Shown one piece after another: positions 58,066 to 64,000 of a DNA stretch of 64,000 nucleotides. The notes below the pieces were generated by a model, which saw only the letters and a list, made by a program, of their open reading frames with translations, was not told the DNA's origin and did no database searches. The position numbers and the translations under genes were made by a program. The first letter of the stretch is position 1. The number at the start of each line of letters is the position of its first letter. Origin of the DNA: Paludibacteraceae bacterium (lineage in GTDB: Bacteria; Bacteroidota; Bacteroidia; Bacteroidales; Paludibacteraceae); contig JAFTSS010000080.1 in assembly GCA_017467185.1 (NCBI GenBank), forward strand, positions 62,001 to 126,000. Direction: 5' to 3'.

Positions 58066-58947
58066 TTAAAAATATTTAATTTCAGTGCCGTATATGCTTG
58101 TCAATAAGTTGTTTGCTAATCGGCTTGCACCAAAACGGAACAATTCATTAGTCATCCACTCTTCGCCTAATACTGTGCGAACAATTGTGTAATATTCTAC
58201 CGCCTCTTTAGTTGTAGAGATACCACCAGCTGGTTTGAAACCAACTTTCACACCTGTTTTTTCATAGTATTCTTTGATAGCTTGACACATAACGTATGCT
58301 GCCTCTAATGTTGCAGAACGCTCTGTTTTGCCTGTCGATGTTTTGATGAAATCAGCACCAGCAGCCATAGCCAATAACGATGCTTGTTTAATCTCTTTTG
58401 TGTTGTGTAAAAGTCCGCTTTCGAGGATAACTTTCAAGTGTGCGCCATGGCAAGCATCCTTAATTTCGCGTAATTCGTCATACACTTCAGTGTGGAATCC
58501 GCTGAAGAATTTGCCCACCGAGATTACTACGTCAATCTCGTTTGCGCCAGCCATAGCAGTCAATGCAACCTCTGCCACTTTTGCTTCAATAAATGTTTGT
58601 GATGAAGGGAAACATGCTGATACGGCAGCAATATTTACGCCCTCAGTTTCCAATGTAGCCTTTGTAACTGGCACTAAAGCTGGATAAACGCACACTGCAG
58701 CAACGTTAGGCATTTCAGGATATTTCTCCTTAAATTCGTTTACACGCTCCATCATACCACCGATTTTGTCCTCTGTATCAGTGCTATTTAGCGATGTAAG
58801 GTCGATTTGATTAAAACATTGTTTCCATACTTCAACATTATTGTATTTGTCAAAGTTTTTTGCGATAATTTCTTTCACCGCTTCAGCTACACTTTCATCT
58901 GTGAAGTTGAAGTCATACTCATTGTAAAGTTGATTTAATTTTTCCAT
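58066..58947 (-). CDS. deoC: Deoxyribose-phosphate aldolase
   Basis: Splits 2-deoxyribose-5-phosphate into acetaldehyde and glyceraldehyde-3-phosphate, allowing growth on deoxynucleosides. A 293-residue TIM barrel: VAAVCVYPALVPVTKATLE, EIDVVISVGKFFSGFHTEVY, KVILESGLLHN, the Schiff-base lysine in GADFIKTSTGKTERSAT and GFKPAGGISTTKEAVEYY. It is slightly longer than the common 220-260 residue form, as in Bacteroidales. The leader TCTAAATATCTATAAAATG resembles the shared 20-base leader, with GAGACAC heptamers upstream. Confidence 0.96.
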   Translation of the reverse strand: MEKLNQLYNEYDFNFTDESVAEAVKEIIAKNFDKYNNVEVWKQCFNQIDLTSLNSTDTEDKIGGMMERVNEFKEKYPEMPNVAAVCVYPALVPVTKATLETEGVNIAAVSACFPSSQTFIEAKVAEVALTAMAGANEIDVVISVGKFFSGFHTEVYDELREIKDACHGAHLKVILESGLLHNTKEIKQASLLAMAAGADFIKTSTGKTERSATLEAAYVMCQAIKEYYEKTGVKVGFKPAGGISTTKEAVEYYTIVRTVLGEEWMTNELFRFGASRLANNLLTSIYGTEIKYF

Positions 58948-59042
58948 TTTATAGATATTTAGACACGAGACACGAGATGCAAGACTTACTCGTTTCTCTC
59001 GTTATTATTATTTTCTGTTTTTATGTTTTTCTGTCTAAAAAA

Positions 59043-59495
59043 TCATTCGCGACGTTGCGAATCAATCAATATAGTTACAGGACCATCGTTCAATAATTCC
59101 ACTTTCATGTCTGCCCCAAATTCTCCTGTGCCCACCTGTTTGCCTAATAATTCCGATACCTTAGCACAGAATTTTTCGTACATAGGTACAGCAAAATCGG
59201 GTTTCGATGCGCGTATATAACTTGGACGATTGCCTTTGGCTGTCATCGCATGCAATGTAAACTGACTGACTATCAATATCTCGCCATCTACATCCACCAC
59301 CGAGCGATTCATTACACCATTCTCGTCATCAAAAATTCTCAAATTCACCACCTTCTGTGCCAACCAATTAACGTCAGCATCGGTGTCGGCATCCTCTATC
59401 CCCACCAAAATCAACAATCCACTCCCTATTTTTGATTTCAACACACCCTCAATCGTTACTGAAGCATGCGTAACACGTTGTATAACAAGTCTCAT
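59043..59495 (-). CDS. dtd: D-aminoacyl-tRNA deacylase
   Basis: Hydrolyses D-amino acids and glycine mis-loaded on tRNA. Its 150 residues are the standard DTD size. RLVIQRVTHASVTIEGVLKS opens it; the active-site motifs are LIVSQFTLHA (SQxTL) and the C-terminal NDGPVTILIDS (NxGPVT). Single gene between deoC and a C_GCAxxG gene. Upstream is a CTATAG tract (59508-59594). Confidence 0.96.
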   Translation of the reverse strand: MRLVIQRVTHASVTIEGVLKSKIGSGLLILVGIEDADTDADVNWLAQKVVNLRIFDDENGVMNRSVVDVDGEILIVSQFTLHAMTAKGNRPSYIRASKPDFAVPMYEKFCAKVSELLGKQVGTGEFGADMKVELLNDGPVTILIDSQRRE

Positions 59496-59507
59496 AAAAT
59501 TAAATAT

Positions 59508-59594
59508 TATATAGCTTCTATAGTTGCTATAATCTCTATAGCTTCTATAGCCTCATTATAGTTTCTATAGCCTTTATAGCGACTATAGTTTCTA
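59508..59594. repeat. CTATAG-type tract
   Basis: Nine units of TATAGYNNC at 9-base steps between dtd and the C_GCAxxG gene, touching the stop codon of the latter. Confidence 0.9.
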
Positions 59595-60080
59595 TTTTAT
59601 CTCCATCAATCTTTTCCCGATAATCTCAGCCGCCAAATATACCAATTCGCCACAAGGACGTTTTTTGTAGTATTCCTGTGTGCGAGCCGATGGTGTAGGT
59701 TCATCTTTTTTATGGTCTAAACCCAATAATTCACGACAAATAATCGAACCATTTTCTTTACGAAAATCTTCGGCAACTTGTTGTACCAAAGCATAATTAG
59801 CCTTTTTTGCATCGGCATCTTTATTGTCGGCAGGTATAGCCATCGATGCCACCATAAACATACCCGTGCATGTGCCACATACTTCACGCAAGCGCCCCAT
59901 GCCACCGCCGAAACTCGACGCCAATTTCGATGCCAATTCAACATCCAAATCAAACAAATCAGCGTATGCCATAAACACCGATTGTGAACAATTATATCCG
60001 TCTAAAAAATAAGCCTTAGCCTGTTCTGCTCTCTCTTTAATAAGTTGAGAGTTTAGAGTGGAAGAGAAAATAGGTTTCAT
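59592..60080 (-). CDS. C_GCAxxG_C_C family protein
   Basis: A 162-residue cytoplasmic protein with a spaced cysteine set: YNCSQSVFMAYADL, SFGGGMGRLREVCGTCTGMF, SIICRELLG and KRPCGELVYLAAEIIG. These are the invariant positions of the C_GCAxxG_C_C (Pfam C_GCAxxG_C_C) family, thought to bind a metal or act in redox reactions; no reaction is proven. The first residues (MKPIFSSTLNSQLI) overlap an ACTCTAAACTCTCAAC heptamer stretch, so the native N-terminus may begin near KERAEQAKAYF. Confidence 0.88.
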   Translation of the reverse strand: MKPIFSSTLNSQLIKERAEQAKAYFLDGYNCSQSVFMAYADLFDLDVELASKLASSFGGGMGRLREVCGTCTGMFMVASMAIPADNKDADAKKANYALVQQVAEDFRKENGSIICRELLGLDHKKDEPTPSARTQEYYKKRPCGELVYLAAEIIGKRLMEIK

Positions 60081-60101
60081 AATTGTTGTTAGTATTGAAT
60101 T

Positions 60102-61124
60102 TTATTGTAATAATGTTTTAATAATTCTCAATTTATTTTTGAATAAATTTATTGTGTTTACTTGCTCTTGATTTAGTCCTTTTATATTTAAGCCACAATA
60201 AGTATCTTCACAAAATTCAACTTCTTTGTTATTTTTATGTCCATTGGGGCAAATGTACATTTCTACTATTTTTGAAGATAATAGTCCGCTTTTAACTTCT
60301 TCAATTTTTCCTTTATTGGGAAGATTATCTATGTGTGAAATAATTTCTTCCATTACTTTTATATCATCTTTATTGTATTCACTTTTTTCTGTTTTAAGTA
60401 ATTCTATTGCTAATGAAATATGATTTTCTTTAAGTATTTGTAGGACTTTTTCTGCATTGAAAAGATTATTGTTTTTTATTAAAACATAAGCATAATTTTT
60501 TCTTTGAGGGTAGTCTTTGTAAATAAATTTAATTATATCATTATAATTCATTGCTGATATTATGTAAGGAAATTTTTCTCTTAATGGATTATCTTCATAA
60601 GTATTTTGTGTCATAACATAACAATCATATAGAGACGAGGCTAATTCCCATAAGTTGTTTTCTATTATAAAATTTAACTCTTGAGCTTTAGGTAAAGTAT
60701 TTTGGTCTCTTTTTGCCCATTTTTCCTTAAAAAGTTCGATATTTAGTCTATCAGAAGATATGATGTTAGAATTAGTAATATTTGTGTTTGTTGATGCTTC
60801 AAAACAAATTTTTACAGCTGTTCCAGATACTGAAATCATAAACATTTGTGTTCCTTTACCAGATAATTCGTCAAAATCAATTTTAAATCCTAATACGCAA
60901 TTTGCCCCTAGTGAAGATGCTTTAATTGAAAGAGCATTATAGGCTCTTTGATACAATGTATCCATTTGTTTTCTGTACGTTCCAGACATTCCTCCAAAAA
61001 AGTCAGTAAAAGAGGCTTTAAAATCAGAGAAAAAATTGGTTCCAATTACCAAATTGGTAGTTACAACGCCTAAATATTTTTCAATTTTAGCATTTTCAAT
61101 TGAATTTGTTGTTGTAATAATCAT
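60102..61124 (-). CDS. YbjQ-domain protein with long helical region and zinc ribbon
   Basis: A 340-residue protein. Residues 1-110 are a YbjQ/UPF0145 domain (TTTNSIENAKIEKYLGVVTT, LSIKASSLGANCVLGFKIDF, MFMISVSGTAVKI), normally a stand-alone pentameric protein of about 105 residues. Residues 130-290 are helical without recognised family. Residues about 295-320 contain CPNGHKNNKEVEFCEDTYCG, a possible four-cysteine zinc ribbon. AT-richer than its neighbours. Function unknown; the combination is unusual. Its upstream side is occupied by the second MITE-like element. Confidence 0.8.
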   Translation of the reverse strand: MIITTTNSIENAKIEKYLGVVTTNLVIGTNFFSDFKASFTDFFGGMSGTYRKQMDTLYQRAYNALSIKASSLGANCVLGFKIDFDELSGKGTQMFMISVSGTAVKICFEASTNTNITNSNIISSDRLNIELFKEKWAKRDQNTLPKAQELNFIIENNLWELASSLYDCYVMTQNTYEDNPLREKFPYIISAMNYNDIIKFIYKDYPQRKNYAYVLIKNNNLFNAEKVLQILKENHISLAIELLKTEKSEYNKDDIKVMEEIISHIDNLPNKGKIEEVKSGLLSSKIVEMYICPNGHKNNKEVEFCEDTYCGLNIKGLNQEQVNTINLFKNKLRIIKTLLQ

Positions 61125-61204
61125 ATTTTAATATTTAATAATTTGTTGTTTTATAATTAAAATACTCATTCATTGTGTATTCAATCCTTAAAAATCCTTG
61201 ATTT

Positions 61205-61437
61205 AACGTCAGTTCGATATAAGAATCCGTATCATCCGTAGAGCGATTTTTGCTGTGCAAAAGAGCGAATTTTGTTATAAAAGAAAGCAGAGCCAAGCTT
61301 GCTTGAGTTATGCTGAGTGAAATAATAATCTTGACAAAAATATGTGGGAAATAAATAATAAAATTTTTTCGCAATGGCTCAAAGACCATCGGTTCCGTGT
61401 TTTCCGTGTGAAATAAAAGTTATATCAAACTTACGTT
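61205..61437. mobile_element. MITE-like element, copy 2 (233 bases)
   Basis: Ends AACGTCAGTTCGATATAA and TTATATCAAACTTACGTT match the terminal repeats of the element at 24501 in inverse order. The interior shares AGAATCCGTATCATCCGTAG and GAGCGATTTTTGC, and the CCGTGTTTTCCGTGTGA end. A 30-base piece of the 120-base dispersed repeat (GAGCCAAGCTTGCTTGAGTT) is nested inside, making it about 40 bases longer. No target duplication is evident. Its end supplies the last two bases of the RNase R stop codon. Confidence 0.8.
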
Positions 61438-62203
61438 AAACTAATTCAAAATCCAACTGCTTTTTTACCAAATCAGTTTTTGCAATTCTTACTGTTAATT
61501 CATCGCCCAATTGATAGCGTTTGCCTGTGTAGCGACCTACGATGCAATAGTTTTTTTCATCAAATTCGTAATAATCATCGTCAAGACAACGAATCGGAAT
61601 CATACCCTCACACTTATTTTCATTCAATTCCACATAAATACCCCAATCCGTAACACCCGAAATCACACCATCATACACTTGACCCAATCGTTCGCTCATA
61701 TATTCCACCTGTTTATATTTAATCGAAGCACGTTCAGCCGATGCTGCCAATTGCTCCATATCTGACGAGTGCTCGCAATACTCCTCATACTCATTTTTAT
61801 TCACCGAATGTCCCTCTTCAAACAAATATCGAGTTAACAATCTGTGCACCATCATATCTGGGTAACGGCGAATAGGCGAAGTAAAGTGTGTGTAATAATC
61901 AAATGCCAAACCGTAGTGGCCAATATTTTCAGTAGTGTAAGTAGCCTTAGCCATCGACCTAATTGCCAATGTTTCAATCAAATTCTGTTCTCGTTTGCCT
62001 GCCACCTGGTCAAGCAAATTATTGATAGCCGCCGACACAGCCTCATTCTTGCCCGTAGTTTTCAGTTTATAACCAAAGCGCTTAATAAACGTACTGAAAT
62101 TTTCCAATTTATCAGGGTTAGGCACATCATGCACGCGATAAACAAACGTTTTAGGTTTCTTTTTACTTCTATGTGTGGTACTATCTAATTGTGCATTGTG
62201 CAT
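61436..62203 (-). pseudogene. rnr: RNase R, C-terminal part in the -1 frame
   Basis: 255 codons carrying the end of the RNB domain and the S1 domain: KPKTFVYRVHDVPNPDKLEN, TSPIRRYPDMMVHRLL, ASIKYKQVEYMSERLGQ and the S1 strand YDGVISGVTDWGIYVEL. It overlaps the upstream part by 19 bases and lies in the -1 frame relative to it. The ATG at 62203 lies inside the 7-base repeat. Classed as part of a broken gene, but translation by -1 frameshifting or by reinitiation at that ATG is possible. The protein ends DFELV, where relatives have a basic tail; the stop is formed at the MITE junction. Confidence 0.85.
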
Positions 62204-63687
62204 TGTGCATTTTTTCCAATGTGCGCTGCTACTGTTCTGTTAGCCAACAACATAAACTCTTCAATAAGCATATTTGCCTCTTTTGCCTCCTTGAAATATA
62301 CACTGAGAGGTTTACCCTTTTCGTCAATCTCAAAACGCACTTCTACACGGTCAAAAGCAATAGCTCCTTTTGCAAATCGCTTAGTTCTTAATATTTGCGC
62401 CAACTCATTCAATTTCAACAACTCATCTCTATATTGCTCACCTGTTTTATGGGAATTATCCGAAGGGTTGAGGGTTTCTTTAATTCCTAATTCCTCATTC
62501 CTCATTCCTCTTTCTATTATCTCTTGCGCTTCCTCGTATGTAAAACGACGATTTGAGTTAATCACCGTGCGACAAATTTCATAACCCTTCACTTCGGCAA
62601 ATTCATCTATTTGGAATATCACCGAGTAAGCCAATTTATCCTCATTCGGACGCAAAGAGCAGATATTATTACATAAACGTTCAGGCAACATAGGCACAGT
62701 CCTATCCACCAAATATACCGATGTTGCACGCTTATAAGCCTCTTTATCTATGATAGAATCAGGTGTAACATAGTGAGTTACATCGGCAATATGCACCCCC
62801 ACTTCCCACAAACCAGACTCTAATTTTCTAATCGACAACGCATCGTCAAAGTCCTTTGCATCGCGAGGGTCAATAGTGAAAGTAACCACATCGCGCATAT
62901 CTCGCCTACGCGCAATCTCTTCTGCATCAATCACATCCGATATCTCATTTGCTGCATCTTCCACCTCTTGAGGATATGTATAAGGCAATCCGAATTCAGC
63001 CAAAATAGCATGCATCTCGGCATCGTTATTCCCTACATCACCAAGAACTGCAACTATCTCACCAATAGGGTTTTTCTCTTTGCTTGCCCACTCTACAATG
63101 CGACCTACACATCGTTGCCCATCTTTTCCTCCGTTCAATTTTTCAAGAGGAATAAATATGTCGTGTGTTAATTGTTTTTTATCAATGTTGAGGAAAGCAA
63201 AGGTAGGTTTAACCTCCAAAATGCCCACAAATTCAGTCTTTTTGCGTTCTAATACTTCAACTACCTCGCCCTCTTGTTCTTTACCTTTGCGGCGAGGGAA
63301 TAGCACAACTTCCACTCTATCACCATTTAATGCGCATCCCATCGAGCGTTCGGCAATCCACACGCGCTCGCCACCATCATCGGGTATAAGATAAGTCTTT
63401 TTAGCCACTGATTCACGATCTAACACACCAACCACTGTCTTACGACGCATATTAGCTTTATATTTACCGGCACTTATGCGCTGTATCTTGCCCGCTGCCT
63501 CAAGGTCGAACAAAGCATCAACTACACGCTCCTTCATCACCGACTTTTTCAATCCCAAAGCCGCTGATACTTGCTTATAATTAAAAGGCTTAGTCGAATT
63601 TTCATTAAAAAAATTCAATACCTGACGTGTTATAGCCTCTTTCGTAAAACGACATTTTTCAGCCTTTTTTTCAGTCTCTTTTTTCAT
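62185..63687 (-). pseudogene. rnr: RNase R, N-terminal and catalytic part
   Basis: 500 codons from ATG 63687 (MKKETEKKAEKCRFTKEAIT): winged helix, cold-shock domains and most of the RNB nuclease domain, with catalytic acidic cluster TFTIDPRDAKDFDDALS and HIADVTHYV. RNase R degrades structured RNA 3' to 5'. The frame ends IGKNAQCTMHN at TAG 62187-62185, inside three ATGCACA units (62190-62210); family sequence continues in the -1 frame. Just before the repeat, A-AAA-AAT (62215-62209) in the zero frame is a -1 slippery heptamer. A second repeat insertion, GAGGAAT-type, encodes RGMRNEELGIKET at about 62490-62520 in frame. A sequencing error is also possible. Confidence 0.87.
62190..62210 (-). 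repeat. Three ATGCACA units splitting RNase R
   Basis: 62210-62204, 62203-62197 and 62196-62190 on the minus strand. Because 7 is not a multiple of 3, one or four units would restore the reading frame; two or three do not. Confidence 0.92.
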
Positions 63688-63745
63688 AATACACAAATTT
63701 TGCTATAAGTGAGAATAATCATGAATTGTCAAGTTGAGCGTAAAT

Positions 63746-63801
63746 CAACTCTCAATTCTCAACTCTCAATTCTCAACTCTCAATTCTCAATTCTCAACTC
63801 C
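63746..63801. repeat. CTCAACT/CTCAATT heptamer tract
   Basis: Eight 7-base units between rnr and the next minus-strand gene. The stop codon and last residues (GVEN) of that gene fall inside it. Confidence 0.9.
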
Positions 63802-64000
63802 TAACTCTCTTTTCGGTATATCAATAAACACATTTCCAAACGCGCCATACGCAATTTCGTATTTATGGAAAATATACATCACAGTCGAATCCCTAAATAT
63901 GAAATTACCATTAGGTTGTATTATGTCATTGTTATACAAATTATCTTCATAAGAAGGTAAGATTGTGTCATTTCGTAAAGGTGTAGCATATTTCACAAGC
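63787..64000 (-). CDS. 3' end of a probable DUF3298-type exported protein
   Basis: About 70 codons, open to the window edge, so the gene begins beyond 64000. PNGNFIFRDSTVMYIFHKYE, IAYGAFGNVFIDIP resembles the end of DUF3298/RsiV-like domains (the F-x-x-N/K-YEIAPYA pattern). Family call is tentative on such a short piece. The terminal residues are repeat-encoded. Confidence 0.6.
   Translation of the reverse strand, partial: LVKYATPLRNDTILPSYEDNLYNNDIIQPNGNFIFRDSTVMYIFHKYEIAYGAFGNVFIDIPKRELGVEN

Noticed and set aside
1-64000. tRNA or rRNA genes
   Set aside because: No cloverleaf with a T-loop GTTCRA and matching acceptor stem, and no rRNA-like conserved sequence, was found by reading; a tRNA search program would be more sensitive.

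Overview
The window is an AT-rich chromosomal segment of a member of the Bacteroidales (Bacteroidota). The evidence is the -33/-7 promoter type (TTG, 19-20 bases, TAnnTTTG), type IX secretion (T9SS) C-terminal domains, a BspA-type leucine-rich repeat protein, Omp28-like proteins, DUF4922, SpoIID and AmpG-like genes in a row, and acetate/succinate fermentation genes. No phage, plasmid backbone, transposase, rRNA, tRNA or CRISPR array was seen.

Layout. 1-2880: 5' part of recQ, relics of an AAA ATPase and of a T9SS protein, a lipoprotein and a rod-shaped ncRNA. 2880-9640: uridine kinase-like protein, Na/Pi transporter, DUF1599, DoxX/thioredoxin-like protein and tpiA. 9850-16430: glycosyltransferase 9, parA-parB-DUF5683-mltD, a MerR regulator and alkaline phosphatase. 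16590-20950: a large carbohydrate-binding secreted protein and a small partner. 21140-29260: lpxH, a MIP18-like protein, dus, lgt, a DUF6242 lipoprotein, aroA, sufE and an ATP-grasp protein. 29270-32930: two Omp28 paralogues. 33060-37010: pta, ackA and an acetyl-CoA hydrolase/transferase, a compact acetate module. 37020-40180: two AAA/DUF4143 ATPases bounded by three copies of a terminator-promoter module, then a structured ncRNA. 40690-46800: BspA-like protein, phosphoesterase, TetR regulator and a T9SS protein. 47260-53190: hutI, a membrane protein, DUF4922, SpoIID and an AmpG-like transporter. 53310-64000: sigma-54 activator, Ig-like lipoprotein, dprA, vanZ-like, deoC, dtd, a C_GCAxxG protein, a YbjQ-type protein, an RNase R gene broken in two frames, and the 3' end of a probable DUF3298 gene.

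The most unusual property is the repeat content. Gene borders are filled with short tandem tracts of many unrelated sequences, and nearly all share a 7-base period; two families have a 9-base period. The tracts supply stop codons and leaders and run into reading frames: they encode non-family segments in aroA, lgt, DUF5683, mltD, an ATP-grasp protein, SpoIID and RNase R. In RNase R a 3 x 7 base tract shifts the frame. A perfect-palindrome family, a MITE-like element with a reconstructable empty site, a 120-base dispersed repeat and a shared 20-base leader in front of several ATGs add to this. The second unusual system is the ATPase cassette: each ATPase leader carries its own sequence-specific repeats directly after the promoter.
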